Assembly (NCBI RefSeq): GCF_001612635.1
Contig: NZ_BDAV01000005.1
Span: 496,001 to 560,000, forward strand
Length of the DNA: 64,000 nucleotides
DNA from: Nocardia africana NBRC 100379
Lineage (GTDB): Bacteria; Actinomycetota; Actinomycetes; Mycobacteriales; Mycobacteriaceae
Direction: 5' to 3'
The position numbers and the translations under genes were made by a program. Below are positions 36,746 to 47,608 of the stretch, one piece after another (positions within the stretch are counted from its first letter, which is position 1; the number at the start of each line of letters is the position of its first letter). The notes under the pieces are model-generated. The model was not told the DNA's origin, did not search any database, and worked only from the letters and a program-made list of their open reading frames with translations.

Positions 36746-36774
36746 TTGAAATTTTCACGGACGTGGGGCAGACT
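36746..36774 (+). promoter_or_regulatory. Putative housekeeping promoter of the epimerase gene
   Basis: TTGAAA (36746-36751) and CAGACT (36769-36774) are separated by 17 bp. The pair lies about 50 bp before the start codon at 36823. Confidence 0.4.
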
Positions 36775-36822
36775 CGTCCGCGAACACAAGAGCATCGCTC
36801 TCCGAAGTGATAGGAGCCCACC

Positions 36823-37764
36823 ATGTCGGATCTGCATGTGGTGACCGGAGCCGGACCCGTCGGCACCACGATCGCCGAACAACTCGCCGCCACCGGGGTG
36901 ACGGTCCGCATTCTGACCCGGTCGGGCAGCGGTCCGGACCATCCGCTCATCGAGCGGCGCGCGGTGGATGTCAACGATCGGCACCAGCTCGCCGCTGCGG
37001 TCGACGGTGCCGCTGCGGTCTACCACTGCATCCACGCGTCGCGCTACTCCGCACGGACCTGGCGGGCAGAGCTGCCCGGCGCCGAACAGACGATCCTGGA
37101 CGTCGCCGGGCGCACGGGGGCGGTCGTGGTGTTTCCGGAGAGCCTGTACTCCTACGGCCCGGTCGACCGGCCGATGACCGAAGATATGCCGCGCACTGCC
37201 GATTTCGGCAAACCGGCGATCCGGGCGCAACTCCTGCGCGCCCGCGACGCATCGCCGACGCCGACGGTCAGTGTGGCCGCCTCCGATTTCATCGGACCGC
37301 ATGTGCGCACCTCGCACGCCGGTGACCGCATGGTGCCGAATATCTTGGCGGGCAAGACCGTTCAGATCTTCGGCAAGGCCGATCTGCCGCATTCGTTCAC
37401 CTATATGCCCGACCTCGCCGCCGCCATGATCCGGGCGGCCGCGGACAGCTCGCTGTGGAACACCGTCCTGCACGCGCCGACCGCCCCGGCCGTCACGATG
37501 CGCGAACTGGTCGCCGCGCTGGCCGAGGCCGCGCGGATGCCCATGCCGAAAGTCGTTGCGCTGCCCGGCTGGACGCTGCGCACGGCCGGTGTCGTGAGTT
37601 CGATGATGCGGGAGCTGGCAGAGATGAACTACCAGTTCGAACGACCCTTCCGGCTCGATTCCACCCACAGTGAGAGACTGCTCGGCCTGGCGCCGACACC
37701 CCTGCCGGAGGTCGCGGCCGGAACCGTCGCGTGGTGGAAAACCGCGGTGGTGGAAGGGAAGTGA
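36823..37764 (+). CDS. NAD(P)-dependent epimerase/dehydratase-type short-chain protein
   Basis: The 313-residue protein has an N-terminal Rossmann motif with a modified glycine pattern (VVTGAGPVGTTIAEQL) and segments typical of the atypical SDR5/epimerase group: AAVYHCIHASRY, FPESLYSYGPVD and SFTYMPDLAAAMIRA. The catalytic Tyr of the usual YxxxK lies in SLYSYGP, but the lysine is absent at +4, so a non-classical activity or NADPH-binding role is likely. Start behind AGGAG. It is alone on the plus strand between HNH and the minus-strand block. Confidence 0.8.
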   Translation: MSDLHVVTGAGPVGTTIAEQLAATGVTVRILTRSGSGPDHPLIERRAVDVNDRHQLAAAVDGAAAVYHCIHASRYSARTWRAELPGAEQTILDVAGRTGAVVVFPESLYSYGPVDRPMTEDMPRTADFGKPAIRAQLLRARDASPTPTVSVAASDFIGPHVRTSHAGDRMVPNILAGKTVQIFGKADLPHSFTYMPDLAAAMIRAAADSSLWNTVLHAPTAPAVTMRELVAALAEAARMPMPKVVALPGWTLRTAGVVSSMMRELAEMNYQFERPFRLDSTHSERLLGLAPTPLPEVAAGTVAWWKTAVVEGK

Positions 37765-37780
37765 ACGATTCGTGCACCGG

Positions 37781-38434
37781 TCACCCGGCCAGCAGCGGCC
37801 CACTGCGACGACGAGCGACCGAGCCGTACCGGGCGTCCAGCCGCAGCCAGGTGCGGGTGGCGCGCACCCGCACGGTCTCGCTGGGCGCGATGCGCCGAGA
37901 GTCTGCCTCGCCCCCGGCATGCGGGATGAAATCCATTGCGGTGAGCGCGAAAACGACGCGCATCGGCACCTCGACCCGCTCGTCGCCGCCGGTGACGGTC
38001 AGTACCGTCTGCTCCAGCAGTGAGGCCGGCGGGCCGTGCCCGCCACTGTGTTCGGCGGCCACCTGCGCACCGCGTTCGGCGAGCTCGACCAGGCTCCGGG
38101 CCGGAACGTCATCGATATGGGCGAAGCCCGCAGCGGGCGGCAGAGCCGTGCGCCAGGCCGAATCCATCGAATATCCCACCTCGATACGCCCGTCGGCGCC
38201 GGGCCGCTCGAGTCCCGACAACGCGGCGTCGCCGGCGACGGTGACGTCCACGACATCGAGCTCACCGACCACCGTGCGCGCGGCCAGCACCTCGAATCCG
38301 GTGGCCGTCCACGCGGTGACGTAGCGGTCGCCGCGGCGATGCAAGCGAACGACGGCTGCCGGATCCAGCCGGATCGCGTGGGTGAGGAAGGTCGCGAGGT
38401 TCTCCCGCTCGGCGGGATCGGATATGCGCAGCAT
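37781..38434 (-). CDS. Conserved hypothetical protein (Rv2474c-like)
   Basis: The 217-residue protein has the length and position of M. tuberculosis Rv2474c. No domain is recognised. It is cytoplasmic, alpha/beta, with an N-terminal PAERENLATFLTHAIRLDP helix and beta-rich middle. The start is the ATG at 38434 (MLRISDPAER); the longer open frame upstream is the thioesterase region read out of frame. It is 32 bp downstream of the thioesterase gene and likely cotranscribed. Confidence 0.75.
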   Translation of the reverse strand: MLRISDPAERENLATFLTHAIRLDPAAVVRLHRRGDRYVTAWTATGFEVLAARTVVGELDVVDVTVAGDAALSGLERPGADGRIEVGYSMDSAWRTALPPAAGFAHIDDVPARSLVELAERGAQVAAEHSGGHGPPASLLEQTVLTVTGGDERVEVPMRVVFALTAMDFIPHAGGEADSRRIAPSETVRVRATRTWLRLDARYGSVARRRSGPLLAG

Positions 38435-38466
38435 CGAAGCGATGTCGTCCGTAGGTGTCGTCGCCG

Positions 38467-38949
38467 CTATTCGGCCCGCCACAGGCTCAGATATTCGCGC
38501 TCCTCGTCGGTGAGCCGGCGCAGCCGCTGGGTGTCGATATCGAAGGCCGCGATCTGGGTGCTGGCGACCACGGCCGGCGGGGAATCCAGTGCCACGCCGT
38601 TCGCGCGGACCTCGTAGCCGATGGTGAAATCCACCGCACGCAGCTGTTCGATCCACATCGCCACATCCAGCGGCGTGTCCTCGTGCCGGAGCTGGCCGCG
38701 GTAGCGGACGTGCAGATCTGCCAGCACACAGCCGGTACGCAGCCCGGCGGTGGGCCGCTCCCCCTCGAACAGCCACGGAATCCGCGCCTCCTCGAGCAAC
38801 GTCACCATGCGGGCATGGTTGATGTGCTGGAAGACGTCCATATCCGACCATCGGACATCGACCTTCGCGTGAAAACGTTTGGGCAGCACGAGGGTGCCTC
38901 CCGCTTTCGGGGTCCCGTTCACCGAGCCGGCACTGATCACGCTGTTCAC
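38467..38949 (-). CDS. 4HBT-type acyl-CoA thioesterase (Rv2475c-like)
   Basis: The 160-residue hotdog-fold protein has the thioesterase signature VRWSDMDVFQHINHARMVTLLEEAR (residues about 31-55), with the Asp and the HINHARM helix of the YbgC/FadM group. It hydrolyses an acyl- or aryl-CoA; the substrate is unknown. It is downstream of gdh on the same strand (137 bp) and upstream of the Rv2474c-like gene. Confidence 0.88.
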   Translation of the reverse strand: MNSVISAGSVNGTPKAGGTLVLPKRFHAKVDVRWSDMDVFQHINHARMVTLLEEARIPWLFEGERPTAGLRTGCVLADLHVRYRGQLRHEDTPLDVAMWIEQLRAVDFTIGYEVRANGVALDSPPAVVASTQIAAFDIDTQRLRRLTDEEREYLSLWRAE

Positions 38950-39085
38950 CTCCGATCAGAATTCCGCCCGCGCGCATCGTGTGGCGGTGCCGGCGCGGGC
39001 GGACGAGCAAACCGAAGCGGCGTCTCGACTCCGGTGTCGGTCCGCTTCGGCTACCCAGTATGCAGGTTCTGGGCGCGACCGCCGA

Positions 39086-42000
39086 TCAGCGAGGCACCTC
39101 CGACTGCGCCCCCACACCGCTGACCATGCTGCGGACCTGCCGTGCCGCGACCGAGAGGGTCGCCAGATCGTGTGCTCCGGAGGCGAACAGTTCCGACAGC
39201 GCCGCCCGCGCGCGGCCGAGCCGGGACTGGTTCTTCGACTCCCAGTACGCGATTTTCTCTTCCGCGGTCTCCTCCGGATCGCCGGCGGACAGCACGTCCA
39301 GGGTGAGTGACCGCAACGACCCGTACATATCGTCGCGCAGAGCGAGCCGGGCCAGCGCGTGCCAGCGATCGCCCCGCTCGAGGTGGCTCACGGCCTGCAG
39401 CAGCCAGTCGATCTTGAGATGCTCGTTGAGCGCGTAGTACAGAGCGCCGACCTCCTCGCCACTGCGGTCGGTGATGTCGGCGATATCGACGACATCGAGC
39501 AGCGGGAACAGGTTGAGCAGACCGAAGACCTCGGTGGCGAGGTCCTCCGGTACACCACGCGAGACGATCTCGGCCGACGCTTCGGTCAGCGTGTCGAGGT
39601 GGTGGCCGCGCAACCATCCCGGAACCTTCGGCGCGAGTTCGCGCACCGGACCGCTGTAGCGGTGGATTTCCGCACCGACCGCGACCGGCTGCGGTCGGTT
39701 GCTCAGCAGCCAGCGCGAGGCACGGTCCAGGGTCCGCTTGGTCTCCAGCTCCAATTCGTCCTTGACCGCTGTGGGCACGTCGGCGGCGCGAATGCGCTCC
39801 CACAGCGAATGCAGATCGAAGATCTGGCTGGTCGCCGCGAAGGCGCGCACCACATCGGTGGCGCTGGCGCCGATTTCCTCGTTGAGCCGGTGCGCGTAGG
39901 TGATACCGCCGAGATCGACCATCTCGTTCACCACCATCGTGGTGACGATCTCGCGCCGCAGCCGGTGACGTTTGATGGCACCGCCGAATCGCTGCCGCAG
40001 CGCCGCCGGGAAGTACTTCGGCAGCCGGGCGGCGAAGTACGCGCTGTCGGGCAGATCGCTGTCGAGCAGATCGGCCTTGAGCGACAACTTCACATGTGCC
40101 AGGAGATTCGCCAGTTCCGGCGAGGTGAGACCGGTCCCCGCCTCGGCACGGCGAGCGAGTTCCTTCGTAGCGGGCAGCGCCTCCAGTTCCCGGTCCAGAC
40201 CTCGCCGCTGTTCCAGGTCCTCGATCACCCGCATGTGCACGTTGAGCATGCGCGGCGCCTCGGTGCGTGACATCCCCATCAGGAAGTTCTGGGAGACGTT
40301 GTCCCGCAACACCATCTCCGAGACGTCATCGGTCATCGAGGCCAGCAGCGGGTTGCGATCGCCGACCGGCAGTTCGCCGGCGGAGACGACCCCGTCCAGC
40401 AGCACCTTGATATTGACCTCGTGGTCCGAGCAATCGACTCCGGCGGAATTGTCGAGGGCGTCGGTATTGCATTTCCCACCGAGTTTGCAGAATTCGATGC
40501 GCCCCAAGGCGGTGACACCGAGGTTGCCGCCCTCCCCGATCACGCGCACGCGCAAATCGCTCGCATTCACACGCACCGTGTCGTTGGACTTGTCGCCGAC
40601 ATCGCCGTTCGATTCCGTACTGGCCTTGATGTAGGTCCCGATTCCGCCGTTCCACAGCAATTGCACCGGCGCGAGCAGAATGGCCCGGATCATCTCCGGT
40701 GGGGACAGGGATACGACCTCCTCGTCGAGACCGAGGGCGCGCCGGATCTGCGGGCTCACCGGCACGGCCTTCACGGTGCGATCCCAGACGCCGCCGCCCT
40801 CGCTGATCAGCGAGGTGTCGTAATCCGCCCACGACGACCGCGCCAACCCGAACAACCGCTTCCGCTCCACGAACGACGACCCCGCCACCGGATCCGGATC
40901 GATGAAAATATGCCGATGATCGAACGCCGCCACCAACCGAATATGCTCCGACAACAACATCCCGTTACCGAACACATCACCCGACATATCACCGACACCC
41001 ACCACCGTGAACTCCTCACGCTGGGTATCGACATTCATCTCCGCGAAATGCCGCTTGACACTCTCCCACGCACCCTTCGCCGTAATCCCCATCGCCTTGT
41101 GGTCATACCCCGCCGAACCACCCGACGCGAACGCATCACCCAACCAGAAACCATATTTCTTCGCGACATCGTTCGCGATATCGGAGAACGTGGCCGTCCC
41201 CTTGTCGGCTGCCACCACCAGATAGGTGTCATCACCGTCGCGGCGCACCACCCGCGCCGGCGGGATCACCTCACCGCTGGCGTGATCGACATTGTCGGTC
41301 ACATCCAGCAGGCCGCTGATGAAGGTGCGATAGCACTCCACTCCTTCGCCATGCAGGGCCTGGCGGTCGGTCGCCGGATCGCCACTGGGCGCCGGCGGGC
41401 GCTTCACCACGAATCCGCCCTTGGCGCCGACCGGCACGATCACCGCGTTCTTCACCGCCTGCGCCTTCACCAGACCCAGAATCTCGGTCCGGAAATCCTC
41501 CAGGCGATCCGACCACCGCAGACCGCCCCGGGCCACCGGGCCGAAGCGCAGATGGACGCCCTCGACCCGCGGCGAGTAGACGAAGATCTCGAACTGCGGC
41601 CGCGGTCGCGGGAGTTCCGAAATCGCATGCGGCTCAACCTTCATCGACAGGTATTCCCGCGGCAGTCCGTCGGCGTCGACGACGTAGTAGTTGGTGCGCA
41701 GCGTGGCGGTGACGACACCGAGGATGGCGCGCAGAATGCGGTCGGCATCCAGGCTCACGACCTCGTTGATCCGTTCCCGCACCGCCGCACGCAGCTCGTC
41801 CGCGCGTTCCGCGGAGGCCGAGTCGGGATCGAACATGGCCTCGAACAGTCCGACGAACAGTCGCGCGATATCCGGCGAGGCGAGCAGAACGCGAGCGATA
41901 TTGGCCTGACTGTACGGAAAATCCGCCTGCTGCAAGTACTTCGAATAGGCGCGCAGAATCGACACCGACCGCCACGGCAGGCCGGCCCGCAACACCAGCT

Positions 42001-43987
42001 CGTTGAGCGGATCGCTTTCCGCCCGGCCGTGCCAGAGGGCGTCGAACGCCTCGGTGAAGCGCTCGCGTAAGCCGCGTTCTTGCGCGTGGAGGACATCGAG
42101 CCGGTCGGCGGTTTCCACCAGTTCGGCATCCATGTTGCGATCCAACGACATTCGCAGCAGGTCGGGTCGCGCCTGCAGGCCGAAGTCGTAGATCCAGGCC
42201 ATCCGGCCGTCACCGAATTCGACCTCGTAGGGCCGTTCGTCGACCACCTCGACACCCAGGCTCTGCAGCAGCGGCAGCACCTGGCTCAGCGAAATACCGC
42301 GGCCGACATACAGGGTGAATCGCCAGGACCCGGGCGCGGCGTCCGGCCTGCGATACAGATGCTGATCGATGGTCTCGCCGGCCAGGCGCTCCAGCCGCAC
42401 GATGTCGGCCAGCGCCCGGGAGGGCTCGAAATCTTCCTTGTACCCATCGGGGAGGGCGGCCGCATAGCGTTGCACGACAGCGGGATCCAGCACAGTGGAC
42501 CGGGCCACCTCGTCGCGCAGGTGGTCGTCCCAGGTGCGACTGGCCTCCGCGAGCAGATTCTGAATCCGCACCCGGTTGGCCTCGGAGGTATCCACCCGAG
42601 TGCCGGGTTCGGGCAGATGCACGGTGAAATACACACTGGCGAGCTCGTTTTCGGATACTCGCGCCGAATAGTCGATCGACTCACCGCCCAACTCGCGAAC
42701 CAGGATGTCCTGGATCTCGAGGCGAACCCGGGTGGTGTAGCGGTCGCGCGGCAGGTACACCATGGCGGCCACGAAACGACCGTAGGAATCCTGGCGGAGG
42801 AACAGCCGCACCTGCCGACGAATGCCCACGCTGAGTACGGCGCTGGCGGTCCGCCGCATCGTGTCGATATCCGAGGAGAACAGTTCGGTGCGTGGGAACG
42901 ACTGGATCACCTCGAGCATCGCCTGGCCCGAGAAGGATTCCAGATCGAATCCGCTCTGTTCGATCACGGTGCGCACCCGGCGCGCGATCACCGGAATATC
43001 GAGCACGTTCTCATGCAGGGCGGCGACGGTGAACACACCGATGAACAGATGTTCGCCGACGACCGTGCCCGAGGCGTCCGCCTCCGCGACGCCGACGAAA
43101 TACGGATAGACCGAGCGGTGCACGGTCGCCGGCACGAGCCCCTGGGTGAGCATCAGCAGCGGGCGCCTGCCGCCGTTGGCCGGAACCTGGAAATCGGTCC
43201 CGACATTGGGTCGCAGCACACCGAGGCAACTGTCCGGCACCACAACGGATTTCGTCTCCCCTCCGGCCGTGGGGCGACGCTGGAAGCGGGCGTAGCCGAG
43301 GAGGGTGAAATGCCCGTCGGCCAGCCACTCCAGCAGATGCGCGCAGTCCACCAGGTCGGTGACCGGATAGGGCGAGGACCCCGCGTCCGCCGTCCGGATC
43401 AGCTCGCGGGCGAGGCGATCCTGCACCGCCCGCATCGCCTCGGTATCGCCGATGACCTGGCGCACGTCCTCGAGCACATCGGGCACCTCGGCCTCGATGC
43501 GCTCGAGGACGTCCCGGCTCGTGGACGGATGCAGCTGCACGTGAATCCAGGATTCCCGCAAGCCGGTCACACCGTTGCCGTCGACCTCGTGCGGTGCCGC
43601 GGAATGCAGCCGCCCCTCGTCGTCGCGCGTCACCTCGAAGATCGGATGGATCACTTCGCTGACGGTGACCCCGATCCGGGTCAGGGCGGAAGCCACCGAT
43701 TCGACGAGCAGACGCATATCGTCGGTGACCAGTTGCACGGCCGCGCCGATGCCGCTGCCGTCGTCGGGGTGGTACACCCGCACTCGCGCCGTGCCCGATG
43801 GACGTTGCAGGCCCAGTTCGAGATGCCTTCGGAAGACCAGCGCCGAACTTCCGGTGATCGCACAGTCCACATCGCCGGCATCCACGTGACGGAAGTACGC
43901 CGACTCGAGCGTTGCGAGTTCCCCCCGCAGCGGCTCCGGCAGACTCTCCGCCCACGCGTTACTGGACAATTCGGACGAGACCGTCAT
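39086..43987 (-). CDS. gdh: NAD-specific glutamate dehydrogenase, large (GDH180-type)
   Basis: This protein of about 1633 residues belongs to the class of about 180 kDa NAD-glutamate dehydrogenases, which deaminate glutamate to 2-oxoglutarate. The N-terminal third has ACT-like regulatory modules. The catalytic part (residues about 790-1250) includes LRFGPVARGGLRWSDR, AKGGFVVKR, and KGTATFSDIAND followed by GDAFASGGSAGYDHKAMG; a NAD-binding region and a helical C-terminal domain follow. The ATG at 43987 (MTVSSELSSN) is chosen; a GTG four codons earlier has its Shine-Dalgarno too close. Codon usage changes sharply in residues about 920-1055 (see findings). In mycobacteria GarA regulates this enzyme. 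Confidence 0.95.
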   Translation of the reverse strand: MTVSSELSSNAWAESLPEPLRGELATLESAYFRHVDAGDVDCAITGSSALVFRRHLELGLQRPSGTARVRVYHPDDGSGIGAAVQLVTDDMRLLVESVASALTRIGVTVSEVIHPIFEVTRDDEGRLHSAAPHEVDGNGVTGLRESWIHVQLHPSTSRDVLERIEAEVPDVLEDVRQVIGDTEAMRAVQDRLARELIRTADAGSSPYPVTDLVDCAHLLEWLADGHFTLLGYARFQRRPTAGGETKSVVVPDSCLGVLRPNVGTDFQVPANGGRRPLLMLTQGLVPATVHRSVYPYFVGVAEADASGTVVGEHLFIGVFTVAALHENVLDIPVIARRVRTVIEQSGFDLESFSGQAMLEVIQSFPRTELFSSDIDTMRRTASAVLSVGIRRQVRLFLRQDSYGRFVAAMVYLPRDRYTTRVRLEIQDILVRELGGESIDYSARVSENELASVYFTVHLPEPGTRVDTSEANRVRIQNLLAEASRTWDDHLRDEVARSTVLDPAVVQRYAAALPDGYKEDFEPSRALADIVRLERLAGETIDQHLYRRPDAAPGSWRFTLYVGRGISLSQVLPLLQSLGVEVVDERPYEVEFGDGRMAWIYDFGLQARPDLLRMSLDRNMDAELVETADRLDVLHAQERGLRERFTEAFDALWHGRAESDPLNELVLRAGLPWRSVSILRAYSKYLQQADFPYSQANIARVLLASPDIARLFVGLFEAMFDPDSASAERADELRAAVRERINEVVSLDADRILRAILGVVTATLRTNYYVVDADGLPREYLSMKVEPHAISELPRPRPQFEIFVYSPRVEGVHLRFGPVARGGLRWSDRLEDFRTEILGLVKAQAVKNAVIVPVGAKGGFVVKRPPAPSGDPATDRQALHGEGVECYRTFISGLLDVTDNVDHASGEVIPPARVVRRDGDDTYLVVAADKGTATFSDIANDVAKKYGFWLGDAFASGGSAGYDHKAMGITAKGAWESVKRHFAEMNVDTQREEFTVVGVGDMSGDVFGNGMLLSEHIRLVAAFDHRHIFIDPDPVAGSSFVERKRLFGLARSSWADYDTSLISEGGGVWDRTVKAVPVSPQIRRALGLDEEVVSLSPPEMIRAILLAPVQLLWNGGIGTYIKASTESNGDVGDKSNDTVRVNASDLRVRVIGEGGNLGVTALGRIEFCKLGGKCNTDALDNSAGVDCSDHEVNIKVLLDGVVSAGELPVGDRNPLLASMTDDVSEMVLRDNVSQNFLMGMSRTEAPRMLNVHMRVIEDLEQRRGLDRELEALPATKELARRAEAGTGLTSPELANLLAHVKLSLKADLLDSDLPDSAYFAARLPKYFPAALRQRFGGAIKRHRLRREIVTTMVVNEMVDLGGITYAHRLNEEIGASATDVVRAFAATSQIFDLHSLWERIRAADVPTAVKDELELETKRTLDRASRWLLSNRPQPVAVGAEIHRYSGPVRELAPKVPGWLRGHHLDTLTEASAEIVSRGVPEDLATEVFGLLNLFPLLDVVDIADITDRSGEEVGALYYALNEHLKIDWLLQAVSHLERGDRWHALARLALRDDMYGSLRSLTLDVLSAGDPEETAEEKIAYWESKNQSRLGRARAALSELFASGAHDLATLSVAARQVRSMVSGVGAQSEVPR

Positions 43988-44233
43988 TTTTTCGCCCACT
44001 CCCTCGGATTAGGTTCCGCAACAAAGTGACGCCGGGGTCGAGAGTAGCTGGGCAGCCGAGGCGCCGGGGTGGATTCCTTCTAAACCCTCGGCAACGCTCA
44101 GCTACCTCGAACGGGCCGGTTGGTACGCCCGTGTTCGCAGCCTACGCCGAGCCCCGGGTAGGCCGCGATGACGTTGCGCCCCTGTACGTTTGGCGCACGT
44201 CCGGGTGGTCGGCCGACTGCGCGAACCGGAAGA

Positions 44234-45910
<1,677 letters not shown>

Positions 45911-45985
45911 GTAGGAAAGCCTATCGGTGTCGGAACCAGTGGGTCGAAACGGAGGACCGCGCGAGCGGAGCAGAGGTAACCGTAG

Positions 45986-46495
45986 TCATCCGGCGTCGGC
46001 GGCCGCCGCGGAGACCGGCTCGACGGTAGTCGATGCCGCGCCCGTGGCGGGGCCGGACTCGCCCGGCGGCACCGGTGGCACCGCGTCGTCCCCTTCGGGG
46101 ACAACGTGTAGGTCCGGCCCCGAGTTCCGCGCGCCGCCCCGCCGCATCACCGGAGCCGCACAGCGGCCCAGGTCGGGCCCCAGCGCGGCGGCGCGCATCT
46201 CGAGGTCGTGGCGCTGCACACCTTCCCTGGTCCGGTACTCGTTGGTGCGCAGCTGACCGTAGGCGATGATCGGATCGCCGCGACGGATGGATGCGTCGAC
46301 CCCTTCCACCAGCCGGCGCCAGCACGTCACCGTCAGGAACAGGGTGCCGCTGTCCACCCAGCCGCCGGTGTCACGATCGAAGCGGCGGGCATTGCTGGCC
46401 ATCCGGAAGCTGATCACCTGTTCCCCACCCGGCAGGCTCCGCCGTACCGGATGTGTGACGACGGTGCCGATGACAGCGGTATTCGCCTCGTACAT
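45986..46495 (-). CDS. Single-stranded DNA-binding protein (SSB-like, Rv2478c type)
   Basis: The 169-residue protein has an OB-fold in the first 110 residues: NTAVIGTVVTHPVRRS, FRMASNARRFDRDTGGW, TLFLTVTCWRRLVEGVDASI and KGDPIIAYGQL-type strands. The C-terminus is Gly/Pro/Ala-rich but lacks the acidic DDDIPF tip of the primary SSB. It is therefore probably the second SSB paralogue, possibly involved in DNA uptake or repair. Confidence 0.88.
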   Translation of the reverse strand: MYEANTAVIGTVVTHPVRRSLPGGEQVISFRMASNARRFDRDTGGWVDSGTLFLTVTCWRRLVEGVDASIRRGDPIIAYGQLRTNEYRTREGVQRHDLEMRAAALGPDLGRCAAPVMRRGGARNSGPDLHVVPEGDDAVPPVPPGESGPATGAASTTVEPVSAAAADAG

Positions 46496-46657
46496 GGTTG
46501 TCCCCCTTCGCGATTCGACTGTGCCCCCGTCCGCGGCGCCCTCGGCCGACGTGACCTGTTCAGCGTCGCCGATACCGCGTCACCCCACCAGCCCCGGATG
46601 CGAATATGTGGACAACTCGCGCGGGTGTGAACAGCCTCCGTTCCGGAGTTCGCGAGG

Positions 46658-47608
46658 CTAGAGGTTGCTCACGTCCGTATTGGCGCCGCACAGCACGATC
46701 ACCGGCCGCTCGCCAGGTTCCGGGACATAGGCCCCACTCTGTACCGCGGCCAGCGCGACCGCGCCCGCCGGCTCCACGACCAGCCGGAATTCCCGCCACA
46801 GATATTCGCGTGCCATCGCGATCGCATCGTCGCCCACCAGGACCGAACCGACGCCGTAGCGAATCGCGGTATCGAGCGCGATATCACCGATCCTGGTGGC
46901 GCCCAGCGCATCCGACGCGATGCTGTCGACCGGCACATCGACCGGACGCCCCGCCGACAGCGCCGCGTACAGCGTCGGCGCGCCCTTGGGTTCGACGCCG
47001 ATCACTCGTGAGCGCGGGCCGAGCGCGATCGCGATACCGGCCATCAAACCCCCGCCGCCGACGGCCATCAGCACCGGCGGCCGCCCGCGCACCTGGCGCT
47101 CGATCTCGAGTCCCACCACACCGGCCCCGGCGACCACCGCCGGCAGATCGTAGGCGTGCAGTTGCAGCGCGTTCCGCTCCGCGGTCACCGCGTCGGCGTG
47201 GCGTTTGCATTCGGCATAGGTGGTTCCGTGCCACAGCACTTCCGCGCCGTACCCCCACATCGCCGCGACCTTGGTGTGCGGTGCGGTTTCCGGGACGACG
47301 ACGGTGCAGGGGCGCCCGCGCAGCGCACAGGCCAGCGCCGCGGCGATACCGGCATTGCCACCCGAGGCGATCACCACCGGCCGGCCGTCGTCGGCCGACT
47401 GCAGCAGCGCGTTCAGGCTGCCCCGCACTTTGAACGTGCCGCCGTACTGCAGATGTTCGAGCTTCAGAGTGACCTTGACCGGCCCCTCGGGACCGGCCAC
47501 CTCGGTATGGAACACGGGCGTGACCCGCACGTCGTTACCCAACCGCTCGCGGGCGGCCCGGATATCGGCTCGGAACAGGCGCGGAACCCGCGCGGGCGCC
47601 TCGGTCAC
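46658..47608 (-). CDS. PLP-dependent serine/threonine dehydratase-like enzyme
   Basis: The 316-residue fold-type II PLP enzyme has the Schiff-base lysine K60 in GGTFKVRGS, an Asn-containing loop (ASGGNAGIAAALAC) and the glycine loop VGGGGLMAG that holds the PLP phosphate. It has no ACT domain, so allosteric control by isoleucine is not expected. It likely deaminates threonine or serine, or racemises serine. The GTG at 47608 overlaps the CtaG-like stop (GTGA), so it is coupled to that gene, although the functional link is obscure. Confidence 0.88.
   Translation of the reverse strand: MTEAPARVPRLFRADIRAARERLGNDVRVTPVFHTEVAGPEGPVKVTLKLEHLQYGGTFKVRGSLNALLQSADDGRPVVIASGGNAGIAAALACALRGRPCTVVVPETAPHTKVAAMWGYGAEVLWHGTTYAECKRHADAVTAERNALQLHAYDLPAVVAGAGVVGLEIERQVRGRPPVLMAVGGGGLMAGIAIALGPRSRVIGVEPKGAPTLYAALSAGRPVDVPVDSIASDALGATRIGDIALDTAIRYGVGSVLVGDDAIAMAREYLWREFRLVVEPAGAVALAAVQSGAYVPEPGERPVIVLCGANTDVSNL

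Noticed and set aside
36556..37920. 454-codon minus-strand open frame across the epimerase gene
   Set aside because: Antisense to a supported SDR gene; no domain recognised and it runs into the HNH gene end.
42080..44029. 649-codon plus-strand open frame over the gdh gene
   Set aside because: Antisense shadow of a highly conserved gene, with His/Arg/Gly-rich content typical of GC-skew shadows.
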